Shown here: one piece after another, positions 34,917 to 43,935 of the stretch | Position numbering within the stretch: position 1 is the stretch's first letter | Layout: the number at the start of each line of letters is the position of its first letter | From: HyVt-477 sp965224605 | GTDB lineage: Bacteria; Pseudomonadota; Gammaproteobacteria; Thiotrichales; Thiotrichaceae | NCBI GenBank assembly: GCA_965224605.1 | Contig: CBDCZP010000001.1 | Location: 372,001 to 436,000, forward strand | DNA: 64,000 nt | Reading direction: 5' to 3' | The notes under the pieces: model-generated | Told to the model about the DNA's origin: nothing | The model's input: only the letters and a program-made list of their open reading frames with translations | Databases searched by the model: none | Made by a program: the position numbers and the translations under genes

Positions 34917-35193
34917 ATTAGATTTAGATAAAGAAGAACAAGCATTACTGGATGACTTTGAAGCAGGTGAGTTTCAATCAGATATGCCATCTTCGCGAAA
35001 AGAGTTTATTGAACAAGTAGCCGCTCAAACGTTTAAGAAAGATAAAAGAATCAATATAAGAATATCAAGTAGAGATCTTTCGGCTATTCAGAGAAGAGCT
35101 ATGGTAGAAGGTATGCCCTATCAAACATTAGTAGCAAGTATTCTGCATAAGTATGTTTCAGGCAGTCTTTATGATGTTACGGCAAATAAGTAA
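34903..35193 (+). CDS. CopG/ribbon-helix-helix-type antitoxin, toxin lost
   Basis: A 96-residue protein, acidic N-terminal part (1-45) and a C-terminal DNA-binding-like segment KDKRINIRISSRDLSAIQRRAMVEGMPYQTLVASILHKYVSG. This is the usual form of the antitoxin in pairs with a small BrnT/DUF4258-like toxin. GGAGG before ATG 34903. The partner toxin just upstream is truncated. It ends 26 bases before the fumarase gene, so fumarase may be transcribed with it. Confidence 0.78.
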   Translation: MKKIKLDLDKEEQALLDDFEAGEFQSDMPSSRKEFIEQVAAQTFKKDKRINIRISSRDLSAIQRRAMVEGMPYQTLVASILHKYVSGSLYDVTANK

Positions 35194-35219
35194 TATTCCT
35201 TTTGTAAAGGAGAATAACC

Positions 35220-36737
35220 ATGTCAGTCATAAAACAAGACCACTTAATTGACAGCATAACCGATGCATTGCAATTCATATCTTACTACCATCCGGTAGAT
35301 TTTATCGAAGCCATGCACGAAGCCTGGAAGCAGGAAGAATCCCCCGCTGCTAAAGACGCGATCCTGCAAATACTGGTTAACTCTCGTATGTGTGCAGAAG
35401 GCAAACGCCCTATCTGCCAAGACACCGGTATCGTCACCGTCTTCATAAAAATCGGCATGGAGGTAAACTGGGATAGTGAATTAAGCGTCGAAGAAATGAT
35501 AAACGAAGGCGTAAGACGTGCTTATCTTGACCCTGATAATGTACTACGTGCTTCTATCGTGGACGATCCGGCAGGCAAGCGTAGCAACACCGGAGACAAT
35601 ACCCCAGCTGTAATCCATATGTCAGTAGTACCCGGCAAGAAAGTAGAAGTGGAAATAGCAGCCAAAGGCGGAGGCTCAGAAAACAAAGCAAAAATGGCTA
35701 TGCTCAACCCCAGCGATAGCATTGTAGACTGGGTATTAAAAACAGTACCTACAATGGGGGCAGGGTGGTGTCCACCGGGTATGCTAGGAATCGGCATTGG
35801 AGGAACGGCAGAAAAAGCGGCGGTACTAGCCAAAGAATCCCTAATGGAGTCCATAGACATCCATGAGTTGCGCCAACGCGGTGCAAAAAACAGACTCGAA
35901 GAACTACGCTTAGAAATCATGGATAAAGTCAACCAGCTAGGTATAGGTGCGCAAGGGCTTGGAGGTTTAACCACCGTGTTGGATATAAAAATCAAAGACT
36001 ACCCTACACATGCGGCTTCACTACCTATCTGTATTATTCCTAACTGTGCTGCAACCAGACACACGCATTTCACCCTTGACGGAACAGGTGCTACATTGCA
36101 AACACCTCCAGATTTATCAGTCTGGCCAGATTTAGTCTACACACCTGATCAACACGCCCGTCATGTCAATCTGGACAATATCAAAAAAGAAGAAATAAAA
36201 AGCTGGAAAGCGGGTGAAGTGTTACTGCTCTCTGGAAAAATACTAACAGGTCGTGACGCTGCACATAAACGCATCATTAGCTTACTAGACAAAGGCGAAG
36301 AACTACCCGTTGACCTCAAAGGCCGCTTTATCTACTACGTAGGCCCAGTCGACCCTGTGCGCGAAGAAGTAGTCGGCCCAGCAGGCCCCACAACAGCAAC
36401 CCGTATGGATAAATTTACTGATCAAATACTAGAACAAACCGGTCTATTTGGCATGATAGGAAAAGCCGAGCGTGGAGACATTGCCATCCAAAGCATCAAA
36501 GAACATCAATCTGTCTATCTCATGGCAGTTGGCGGCTCTGCTTATCTAGTCTCCAAAGCTATTGTCGGCGCAGAGGTTATAGCCTTTGCAGAGTTAGGCA
36601 TGGAAGCCATTTATGAATTCGAAGTAAAAGACATGCCCGTTACTGTTGCTGTGGATAGCCAGGGAGTCTCGGTGCATAAAACCGGGCCAGAGCAATGGCA
36701 GAAGATAATCTTTCAGCGTTCGCGTAGGGACACCTGA
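35220..36737 (+). CDS. Class I fumarate hydratase (iron-sulfur)
   Basis: A 505-residue class I fumarase, single chain with the alpha-like part (about 1-290) and beta-like part (about 300-505). Cluster cysteines are in GKRPICQDTGIV (about 60-71) and PICIIPNCAATRHTH (about 263-277). It hydrates fumarate to malate and needs a [4Fe-4S] cluster. AAAGGAG before ATG 35220. It lies between two broken toxin-antitoxin pairs. The symbol fumA/fumB cannot be chosen from sequence alone. Confidence 0.95.
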   Translation: MSVIKQDHLIDSITDALQFISYYHPVDFIEAMHEAWKQEESPAAKDAILQILVNSRMCAEGKRPICQDTGIVTVFIKIGMEVNWDSELSVEEMINEGVRRAYLDPDNVLRASIVDDPAGKRSNTGDNTPAVIHMSVVPGKKVEVEIAAKGGGSENKAKMAMLNPSDSIVDWVLKTVPTMGAGWCPPGMLGIGIGGTAEKAAVLAKESLMESIDIHELRQRGAKNRLEELRLEIMDKVNQLGIGAQGLGGLTTVLDIKIKDYPTHAASLPICIIPNCAATRHTHFTLDGTGATLQTPPDLSVWPDLVYTPDQHARHVNLDNIKKEEIKSWKAGEVLLLSGKILTGRDAAHKRIISLLDKGEELPVDLKGRFIYYVGPVDPVREEVVGPAGPTTATRMDKFTDQILEQTGLFGMIGKAERGDIAIQSIKEHQSVYLMAVGGSAYLVSKAIVGAEVIAFAELGMEAIYEFEVKDMPVTVAVDSQGVSVHKTGPEQWQKIIFQRSRRDT

Positions 36738-36906
36738 TGTTATTTTTAAATACGATTCTTACATTCTCTAATTGAAAAATAGATAAATGATGATGCTATA
36801 ATAAGATAATATCTCAGGTGGTCATTATCCATAAAGGTTGTAAACTATAATGAAGTTTTATCGCTTCTTATGAACTCCAGTCCTTGAGTAAAAGCAGATC
36901 AGGTTT

Positions 36907-37227
36907 ATGAACATTCAAGAAAAAAAGAACCCATACAGCTACAAGAACTTAGTAAGTGACTCTGCATCCTATATCAAAGAACTTTTGCAGCAATTTTTGC
37001 CTGAAACTAAGATATATCTGTTCGGTTCTCGCGCACGAAAAGATTCAGGAAGAGCATCAGATTTTGACATCTGGATAGATAGCGAAGTCAAACCTGAAGT
37101 CTTGGCAGCTATACAAGACCAACTTGAAGAATCCTTCGTCCCCTTTCCTGCCAACTTTGTTCTTCCCAGTGACCTCAAGGGAGAATTTGGTAAACAAGTC
37201 AAAAGAGATGCCATTCAATGGAACTGA
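36907..37227 (+). CDS. MNT-type nucleotidyltransferase antitoxin, HEPN partner broken
   Basis: A 106-residue minimal nucleotidyltransferase. LFGSRARKDSGRASDFDIWID (about 38-58) is the full GSx10-12DxD active-site motif. MntA-type proteins AMPylate and silence a HEPN ribonuclease encoded right next to them. Here the partner frame begins in an overlap with this gene (ATG 37218) but stops after 26 codons. The enzyme itself looks intact. Confidence 0.85.
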   Translation: MNIQEKKNPYSYKNLVSDSASYIKELLQQFLPETKIYLFGSRARKDSGRASDFDIWIDSEVKPEVLAAIQDQLEESFVPFPANFVLPSDLKGEFGKQVKRDAIQWN

Positions 37228-37403
37228 GAATAAAACACTTTTCTGATTCTCTTGAAAGTTTGAAATATCTACTTGATGTTGATCTGACTGCGCTATAAAA
37301 AGTGCTTGATCCAAGACTCTTGGGTGGACTAGAAAATGGCAAGGCACAAAAGTTTGAAGAGGGGCTGGGAGATAAAAATCTACCTGATTATCCACATGTC
37401 TAA
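37218..37403 (+). pseudogene. Interrupted HEPN-like toxin
   Basis: ATG 37218 opens MELRIKHFSDSLESLKYLLDVDLTAL, the start typical of HI0074/HEPN partner proteins, then TAA 37296-37298. In the same frame the reading resumes (KVLDPRLLGGLENGKAQKFE), which looks like the next helix of such proteins, and ends at TAA 37401-37403. The C-terminal two thirds, with the RNase motif, is missing. One in-frame stop plus truncation make this a dead gene. Confidence 0.65.
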
Positions 37404-37435
37404 GCTTACATCTAAATGTAAGTGCCCATTTTCCG

Positions 37436-37491
37436 ACCCTTCGACAAGCTCAGGGCGCTACTGTAGCAGTACCCTGAGCTTGTCGAAGGGT
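37436..37491. repeat. Palindrome ACCCTTCGACAAGCTCAGGG type
   Basis: ACCCTTCGACAAGCTCAGGG (37436-37455) and its exact reverse complement ending at 37491 enclose 16 bases with GCTACTGTAGC. This palindrome is known to be scattered through many unrelated bacterial genomes. It lies next to the broken HEPN gene and may mark the break. Confidence 0.85.
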
Positions 37492-37639
37492 ATTGAAATC
37501 TGGCACAATATTTGCAATCTTAAAAAACATAACCTGTTGTTATTAAGATGAATTTAATGCCAGACTTGGATAAGTGAGTAATCAGGAAAATCTATATAAT
37601 AATTATTTATAATATCAATATATTACATAGCGCTTTAAA

Positions 37640-37680
37640 TCCTCCTCAATCCTCTTTCATAAAGAGGGAGGCTAAAATAC
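37640..37680. repeat. Small CCTC/GAGG hairpin
   Basis: CCTCTTTCATAAAGAGG is a short perfect-stem hairpin ahead of the next gene pair. It is followed by sequence ending AATCAGAGATTCCTTAA, similar to the outer arm of the nested repeat at 22682; possibly a degraded relative. Otherwise the 37404-37793 gap shows no gene. Confidence 0.35.
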
Positions 37681-37793
37681 AATACTTTGCAACAGTCTCT
37701 GAGGGCTCTCACCTCCAACAAAAGGACTTAATCAGAGATTCCTTAAACGACTATTAATTGTTTTATGAAAGATTTAACACTAATATATTAAAT

Positions 37794-38123
37794 ATGAACA
37801 GACAGACTCTCATAGAGCAACGTATATATCATCTTCATCAGTATATTATTCAAGGATTAAAAGACAATCCGCAGGAAATAATACAGATCGCTAGAGCGAA
37901 CCTTAAGAACTATCGAAAGAAAAATGGTGACTGGAAAGCTTATTTAGATTGGGAAGAAAGGCTAAATTTGCCGGTAAATGAAATTATTGCGGTTCTAAAT
38001 TCCTCTGATGAGAGTGCTGTATTAGCTCGTTCGAATTCTCCTTTCGCAGGGTGCATCCCGCATCGTGAACGGTGGGAAATTTTGCGAAGGTTTAAAAAAG
38101 AATATGAAACGTCACGAGATTGA
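37794..38123 (+). CDS. First gene of a nucleotidyltransferase pair (antitoxin-like)
   Basis: A 109-residue basic, helical protein from ATG 37794 (a TTG at 37758 would add 12 residues). Features: MNRQTLIEQRIYHLHQYI, then a helical middle with WKAYLDWEERLNLP, and SPFAGCIPHRERWEILRRF at the C-terminus. It overlaps the next gene by 20 bases. Two-gene sets of a small helical protein plus a DUF6036-type nucleotidyltransferase are seen near other toxin-antitoxin genes. Role as antitoxin or regulator is inferred. Confidence 0.55.
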   Translation: MNRQTLIEQRIYHLHQYIIQGLKDNPQEIIQIARANLKNYRKKNGDWKAYLDWEERLNLPVNEIIAVLNSSDESAVLARSNSPFAGCIPHRERWEILRRFKKEYETSRD

Positions 38124-38640
38124 ACATCTAATCAGAGCAGCTGGAGCAATTACAGAAAGTAATGAGATTATTGTTATTGGCAGTCAATCAATACTGGGGG
38201 CACATCCACAGGCTCCGAGTGCACTCTTACTCTCCAGGGAAGCTGACTTAATCCCAGTTCAACATCCTGAATATGCAGATTTAATTGATGGAGTTCTCGG
38301 TGAGCTCTCACCTTTTGATGAAACATTTGGCTACTATGCGGATGGTGTAGACAAAACTACAGCAATCCTCCCTCAAGAATGGGAAAGTCGTCTAGTCAAA
38401 ATACATAACGAAAACACCAACAATGTCGTTGGTCTGTGTTTAGAGCCACATGATCTGATGGCGAGCAAGCTTTTTGCAGGAAGAGAGAAGGATATTGATT
38501 ATGTATCGGTCGCAATAGAAGCTGAAATCGTCGATATTGATTTGATTCATTCACGAATCATAGCCACCATGATTGATGATGACTTGAAAACAATAGCACT
38601 GGAACGACTTAACCGCATCAAACATGCCCCTTCAACATAG
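38104..38640 (+). CDS. DUF6036/AbiEii-like nucleotidyltransferase
   Basis: A 178-residue protein from ATG 38104 (the frame is open upstream to 38065). It has the nucleotidyltransferase-like segment IIVIGSQSILGAHPQAPSALLLSREADLIPV and later LEPHDLMASKLFAGREKDIDYV (about 117-138), which is the AbiEii-type KxxxxRxKDxxD signature. Such enzymes include type IV toxins that modify tRNA. Overlap with the preceding gene points to a unit. Unlike the two neighbours, this pair looks intact. Confidence 0.65.
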   Translation: MKRHEIEHLIRAAGAITESNEIIVIGSQSILGAHPQAPSALLLSREADLIPVQHPEYADLIDGVLGELSPFDETFGYYADGVDKTTAILPQEWESRLVKIHNENTNNVVGLCLEPHDLMASKLFAGREKDIDYVSVAIEAEIVDIDLIHSRIIATMIDDDLKTIALERLNRIKHAPST

Positions 38641-38914
38641 TTCGATCTGGTTACCACGTGTCTAAGCTATACTTACACAAACACAAGAAAATCATTAAGA
38701 CTCCAACAAAAATAGTAGGTTGTGTAAAGCGTTAGCGTACGCAACAAGATGAGACACGTTGTCCCTCCTTCTATGCACAATCTTCTCTGTTAGTGTCGAT
38801 TATTATGCAACAAGTCACATTTTAGCTTAGACATACGGGTAATCAGGTAAGTTTGATGAGAATTGAATAAACTAATAAGAAATCATTGGCTCGAATTCTA
38901 GAATTAGAAAGCTC

Positions 38915-39544
38915 TTATAGCTGATAATTTTTCAAAGAATAATCAACAACCAAATGATCCGATAAGAAACCACTAACTCCACGGGTTTCCCAATCAAGCA
39001 TAGCTTCAATCACATCAACTGCAGGGTCACCTTGCTCTAACTGCTTGATCGTTTCAGAGTGGGGGATAGACTCCCATTTTGAAATTTCTTCACCATTCTC
39101 CAGTTTTCTGGCAAGATGAATCACTGATTTTACGCCCTGTATTTTACTATTCAAAGACTGAATTTTTAACTGCTTGTTAATAATGGAATCCAACCACCGA
39201 GACATAACAAGAGCAGTATCACTCCATACTTTTCGAAGCTCATCAATACGACCTTCTATGGCTTCATATTGCCAATCATTATTTTCAACGACAAATTCTG
39301 TAAATACACCATTAACCAAAATGACGAACACCGTATATCTCTCAAGCACCTCATCACTATCGACATAAATCATTTTGCCCTCGGCATCCAGATAAACTTT
39401 ATCAAAGAAAATGGAAAGCCCCGCAGATGCACCACTAACCACATCGCCTAACGAGTAGTTATTAAGAACACAGTCAAAATGCTTAGTCTGCAATTCAATT
39501 GATTTGTCGTTTATTTTAATCAGGAGTGAATCAAACATACCCAT
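38915..39544 (-). CDS. Uncharacterised MGMFDSL-type protein
   Basis: A 209-residue soluble protein from ATG 39542-39544, with AGGAAG upstream; ATG 39538 is an alternative. The N-terminus MGMFDSLLIKINDKSIELQTKHFDCVLNNYSLGD matches a style of hypothetical proteins in which a small domain begins MFD...Q.K.FDC.L..Y. The C-terminal half is helical. No catalytic motif seen. Single gene, between toxin-antitoxin remnants and the polysaccharide locus; could be linked to mobile DNA. Confidence 0.5.
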   Translation of the reverse strand: MGMFDSLLIKINDKSIELQTKHFDCVLNNYSLGDVVSGASAGLSIFFDKVYLDAEGKMIYVDSDEVLERYTVFVILVNGVFTEFVVENNDWQYEAIEGRIDELRKVWSDTALVMSRWLDSIINKQLKIQSLNSKIQGVKSVIHLARKLENGEEISKWESIPHSETIKQLEQGDPAVDVIEAMLDWETRGVSGFLSDHLVVDYSLKNYQL

Positions 39545-39648
39545 AATGCATCTTCCTAAAATCAATTTTAGTATTTAAGTGTAATCGAGATTTCGTTCCA
39601 AAACTCACTTCATTTCATTCCAACTAGTTAGCGTCTAGAAAGCACATA

Positions 39649-39777
39649 AACTCCCTCCGCCTAGCAGGGGGACGACTGCAAGGATGCAGGAGGTAGGGCA
39701 AAGCAGGAGCACTTGCCGAGGGCTTTGGAGAGGGGTAGAATGCCAAATTAAGTGCCTGATTATCGTAACCCCTCTCC
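39649..39777. repeat. Structured intergenic repeat-like element
   Basis: Contains CTGCA-AGGA-TGCAG (about 39676-39689), and GGAGAGGGGT (39727-39736) matched by ACCCCTCTCC (39768-39777). This string of small GC-rich hairpins looks like a dispersed intergenic repeat. The remaining sequence to 40353 (788 bases gene-free in total) shows no ORF or RNA gene that I recognise. Confidence 0.5.
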
Positions 39778-40338
39778 TTGGACGGTAACTAGCTACAAAC
39801 GATATGATAGCAATCACGTCAGCAGTGCACGTCAAGTTAAAACTGATCAAGTCCTCATTTTTTTTGATAATGGGTGGATAATCTTGGTGTGTTCAATTAC
39901 CATTCAGCAATAATTCAGGAAACTAACCTATAATAACAACCAAAACGAGCGAACATAAGAATAGAAAGGGAAGAGTGTCAATATCAATAGTATTGCGTCA
40001 GCAATACGATATTCAGTATAATGGAGCTATGTGTTCTACGTGTGACAATACACGATTGGAAGCCAAGACCCCAAATCCGACAATCTAAGGTGTTTAGCCT
40101 AAGGGGCTATGCGTGACTTTGTCCATCTGCTGGCAACACCTCCTGAATCTTTCCAGAAAATCAACAAGTTTAATAATATGCTGAAAACTCCGGTAGAGCG
40201 GTAGCGTGTCTGAAATAGGCTGTCTAGAAACTAAATGCGGCAGACTGAAACATCCTACTCTTGTTATTACCCACTCGCCGAAGTCTCTTTTGAGAATATA
40301 AACGAATAACACTATCAATTTTGAAAGGCTTGATAAGA

Positions 40339-40353
40339 ATGACAAAACCTTAA
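40339..40353 (+). other. Four-codon ORF abutting the next start
   Basis: ATG ACA AAA CCT TAA lies directly before ATG 40354, with AAAGG 13 bases upstream. The main gene has no ribosome site of its own, so stop-start re-initiation after this mini-ORF could set its translation. It may be coincidence. Confidence 0.3.
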
Positions 40354-41679
40354 ATGCTTGTAGATAAAAGAAAAATAGCCAATGATTTAAAAATCATTGT
40401 AGTCTTCATAGCCGTTTTTGCACTATGTAGCAATGGGTATATCTTCCTGTCAGGAGTCGTACCCGTAATAGCGGAGGTGTACTGGCTCATAGTATTATTA
40501 GGTTTTGCCATTTTCTTCTTCTGGTTAGAGCCGGGGTTGACTCTATCCAATATTCCACCGGCTGCATTTATATGGATCATCGTTTTCATATTGTCAACCA
40601 TGTTGGCAATACAGCTTTCGACACTTAGCGAAACAGTCGTTTACATAACTAAAACACTCGTAAAGGCACTCACCGCATTTGTCTGTCTTCTAATCATTAT
40701 GACAAATGAAAAAACGATCAAAGCAGCTTTATACTCATTACTAGCGGTTGTTGTCGTTGGGTCCATGCTTAATTTGTATGAGTTTTTCAACCCAGCTATA
40801 CAATGGTCAATTATACCCGGCAGGTCGGCAGGGTGGTACTTAAACGCTAACCAGTCAGGTATAACATTGGTAATGAGTTTAGTCTTTGCATCATTGATAG
40901 TTCCAAAAAAATCGCTATGGTTGCTAATAATGATAACAACATGTGGTGTCTTGGTGACGTTTAGCCGTACTGCATGGATATTATTATTAATAGCCATCAT
41001 AGGTATCTCAATACAAAGGTACATAAGTACGAGCAAAGAATTTAAGCTATTAAATCTAAAAATAAGAGATTTAGCAGCGATAGTTGTAGCTGTCGCCATA
41101 GCGGGTAGCTTCATACCCTTAATCTTCTCGGGACATGCCTACAAGTTAGTGGAGAATACCCCGTTTGAGTCATTGTTAACGAAAAAAACAGCGGGACGTA
41201 TTAGTGGAACAGTGACGGACGCTCAAAAAGAAGCAAGAAAAGATATCCTTATAGAGGCAATACAAGCAGGTGCGCGAAAACCGATACTCGGTAACGGGCT
41301 TGCCTATACCTATGAGTGGAGAGAAACATCCGCACCACATAACGACTATGCTTTATTCTTTGCAGAGCGAGGGATTATCGGGTTATTAGTAATACTGGCT
41401 TTCATAAGAATGATATGGGTGAGTGGCAGTTCCGCCGCAAGATTATATGCCGTTATCTTTGCATTATCCGCTTTAGCGACACATACCTCCATGCAACAAG
41501 CAGCAACATACGTCTTTGCAGTATTAGCCTTGCTGATAAATAATAAAGATTATGTCGAAGAAAGCAAAACGAAAGATAAGAAAGAAGCAGAAAAGGATGC
41601 TATTTTTCCTGAAAAAAATGAAGAAACAGCTAGTGAGAAGGAAAAAATCGTCATTATAGACACAACAAAGCAGCTTTGA
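40354..41679 (+). CDS. O-antigen ligase/polymerase-family membrane protein (first copy)
   Basis: A 441-residue protein with about 10-11 membrane helices. GWYLNANQSGITLVMSLVFA and VTFSRTAWILLL (about 157-215) and the large loop ending GNGLAYTYEWRETSAPHNDYALFFAERGIIG (about 312-342) fit the Wzy_C/WaaL family (PF04932), which joins or polymerises lipid-linked repeat units in the periplasm. The C-terminal 45 residues are a charged tail rich in Glu/Lys (for example KDKKEAEKDA), unusual for the family. Opens the polysaccharide locus. Confidence 0.78.
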   Translation: MLVDKRKIANDLKIIVVFIAVFALCSNGYIFLSGVVPVIAEVYWLIVLLGFAIFFFWLEPGLTLSNIPPAAFIWIIVFILSTMLAIQLSTLSETVVYITKTLVKALTAFVCLLIIMTNEKTIKAALYSLLAVVVVGSMLNLYEFFNPAIQWSIIPGRSAGWYLNANQSGITLVMSLVFASLIVPKKSLWLLIMITTCGVLVTFSRTAWILLLIAIIGISIQRYISTSKEFKLLNLKIRDLAAIVVAVAIAGSFIPLIFSGHAYKLVENTPFESLLTKKTAGRISGTVTDAQKEARKDILIEAIQAGARKPILGNGLAYTYEWRETSAPHNDYALFFAERGIIGLLVILAFIRMIWVSGSSAARLYAVIFALSALATHTSMQQAATYVFAVLALLINNKDYVEESKTKDKKEAEKDAIFPEKNEETASEKEKIVIIDTTKQL

Positions 41680-41797
41680 TGGAAGCTTGTATTTTATGTG
41701 TCGTTGAATTTATTCAACGTCTAGCTAGAAAGGCATCACACATTAATATCATAAAACTAAATAGATAGTGCTTAACAATGAATCCTGAGAATTACTA

Positions 41798-42958
41798 ATG
41801 CGAAAGAAACTTCTAAATATTTTGATCGACCCAAACACACAAGAGAACGGCACATTCCAAACATATGCCTTCACACTTGATCGTGGAGAAGATAGCCTTA
41901 CACAAGTAAATGATGTAGACATAAAAAATGACGATGATATTAAAGAAGGGTTTATCGTAAATACAACGAACAACTTCATCTACCCAATATCAGACTATGT
42001 GCTCTCTCTGCTATCGGATAAAGATCAGGACATTCCGTTTTACCTCAATTTTTTCAAAAAAATATCAGGAGATACAACCCATCCATATTCACAAATAATT
42101 GAAGAAAACCTAACACGACTCATCAACATCAATGAGGAAACAGCAGAAGGGGAATGGAATCGCGAAGAAATGCGCTACTACGACAAAGACGTATCCACAC
42201 AAGAAAAGCGTGATGCTTTCATCGAAGTCATCAAGCAACAAAATTTGCCGCATATCTATCTGGAACGAAAAAAATATCTCATAGAGCCTATTAAAGATGC
42301 AATAAAAAACAAAGTGGTTATGGAAATGGGTTGCGGAAATGCCAGAACCATCTACTGGAATATGCGCCCAAAAGATTATGGCTATCAATATATAGGTACA
42401 GACATCTCTTTCGCAAGATTACAACTGGCAAAGCAATTACTTCCAGAGTCAGACTTCATTCAATGCAGTGCATTGAACCTTCCCTTTGGAGATAACACGT
42501 TTGATAACGTAATATCTTTCGGTATGTTACATCATCTCCCAAATCATATAGAAGGGATTAAATCAGGATTATTAAAGCTTAAAAAAGAAGGTGAATTTCT
42601 TATCCACGAGCCATTGGAAAAGAAACAACAATTATTAACAACTCTCAAGCTTGAGAAGCTAGGAGATATGCTGGAAGGGTATGAACACTCCGAACACGAT
42701 AATGAGCTGGACTGGGAAGAGGTGACAGGTTTTCTAGATAATCAAGAGACTATAAACGTCCAATCCTCACAATTTACTGTATCTGTAGTTCGAGGGGTTT
42801 TAAATATCATTATAGATAAGCTGGCATTTATTAAGAGAAAGGACATGATCTGGAATGCTCTTTTTAAAATAGATCAACTGGTGATTAAAGCCTTTTGTAA
42901 AAAACCAAATACAATGGGTCCTGGTGCTGTTTTGTTTAGATTAGGGAAAATTAAATAA
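41798..42958 (+). CDS. SAM-dependent methyltransferase
   Basis: A 386-residue protein. The N-terminal half (about 1-165) is an uncharacterised helical region starting RKKLLNILIDPNTQENG. The methyltransferase core (about 170-300) has motif I VVMEMGCGNA, motif II YIGTDIS and NVISFGMLHHLP. C-terminal ~80 residues are extra. It probably methylates a sugar or nucleotide-sugar. The nucleotidyltransferase-like gene starts 2 bases after it. Confidence 0.8.
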   Translation: MRKKLLNILIDPNTQENGTFQTYAFTLDRGEDSLTQVNDVDIKNDDDIKEGFIVNTTNNFIYPISDYVLSLLSDKDQDIPFYLNFFKKISGDTTHPYSQIIEENLTRLININEETAEGEWNREEMRYYDKDVSTQEKRDAFIEVIKQQNLPHIYLERKKYLIEPIKDAIKNKVVMEMGCGNARTIYWNMRPKDYGYQYIGTDISFARLQLAKQLLPESDFIQCSALNLPFGDNTFDNVISFGMLHHLPNHIEGIKSGLLKLKKEGEFLIHEPLEKKQQLLTTLKLEKLGDMLEGYEHSEHDNELDWEEVTGFLDNQETINVQSSQFTVSVVRGVLNIIIDKLAFIKRKDMIWNALFKIDQLVIKAFCKKPNTMGPGAVLFRLGKIK

Positions 42959-42960
42959 GC

Positions 42961-43926
42961 ATGTACTTTATAGATAAACCACATGCTGTCTCACTCGATA
43001 TGTATCATAAATATCTTGATCAGATGATGTCTCAAGTTAGTGGCTATGACGGTATTCTTGCAATATACCAGATTGGAGGTGTAAGTACTCCAGGAATTTC
43101 AGATTTGGACATGGTGATTGTTTTCGAGGATGGAGCCAGCTTACAAACAAACCCCTTAGAGATTCTTGACGAAGAAGGGCGGTATATCTTCATCCACAAT
43201 CTGTACGGTGTCTCACAAACCCATTTTATTGAAGCACAAAAACATACGCTATTCCATAATTATAAATTACTTTGGGGTAAGGAATTAATGGAAAGCACTT
43301 CATTGTCTGATGAAGGGATACCTCAGCAAATTAAGGTACAGATCGCTTTTGAGTTTCTATTTAAAATGTATATCAATACAACGGTAGAAACAATGTACCG
43401 TGTCGTAAAAGAAAGAGGGATATTGCTCCACAATAATGGATTGGTGTATGACATGGAGTTTCTCGGTGTAAGTTCTGGAGCGTTGTTTGACAAAATCTCG
43501 CAAATGCAGGAATGGCGTAAAAAATGGTTAATTCAGCGTCCAGGTAATTCTTTAATTAATAGATGGCGGAAAGATTTTCTCTATGAATTGGGTGCTTTCT
43601 TGAATGAGCAACTAGAAAAGCAGAAGTTTTATTTGCCAGAGCAGGATAACTATAAACTTGCGAACAATATGAGTCTTTGCCAAGGAAAGGAATTAAAAAT
43701 TACACATAGAGGTATAGTGCTGCCAAGTATGATGGGAATACTTGGGAGAAAATACTTTAATGTGTTGCATAGAATCAATAATTTTGAGATGCAAGTACCT
43801 ATGCATACCAATGAAATACCAGAAAGCATCAAGAGCCGTTTCAACTTTATTAAAGAAATGAATAAGTATAATCAAGATCATATTCCTCATTTTATGGGCT
43901 TAACATCTAGTCTTCATGTTATTTGA
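42961..43926 (+). CDS. Nucleotidyltransferase-fold protein in polysaccharide locus
   Basis: A 321-residue soluble protein. IYQIGGVSTPGISDLDMVIVFEDG (about 37-60) fits the polymerase-beta type active site (G[GS]...SDxD). The remainder is helical (about 110-240), with no GT or sugar-nucleotide pyrophosphorylase motifs. It follows a methyltransferase by 2 bases, as the unrelated-looking gene at 50395 does. It may add a nucleotide to a sugar or protein; function unknown. Confidence 0.6.
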   Translation: MYFIDKPHAVSLDMYHKYLDQMMSQVSGYDGILAIYQIGGVSTPGISDLDMVIVFEDGASLQTNPLEILDEEGRYIFIHNLYGVSQTHFIEAQKHTLFHNYKLLWGKELMESTSLSDEGIPQQIKVQIAFEFLFKMYINTTVETMYRVVKERGILLHNNGLVYDMEFLGVSSGALFDKISQMQEWRKKWLIQRPGNSLINRWRKDFLYELGAFLNEQLEKQKFYLPEQDNYKLANNMSLCQGKELKITHRGIVLPSMMGILGRKYFNVLHRINNFEMQVPMHTNEIPESIKSRFNFIKEMNKYNQDHIPHFMGLTSSLHVI

Positions 43927-43935
43927 ATCAAAAAA

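Noticed and set aside
35522..35995. 157-codon ORF antisense to fumarase
   Set aside because: Shadow of a conserved enzyme; Ser/Pro-rich composition typical of reverse-frame translation.
37436..37491. Rho-independent terminator
   Set aside because: The stem is strong but no T-run follows; it is a known type of dispersed palindrome.
40641..41114. 157-codon ORF antisense to the first polymerase-like gene
   Set aside because: Reverse-frame shadow of membrane-helix codons.
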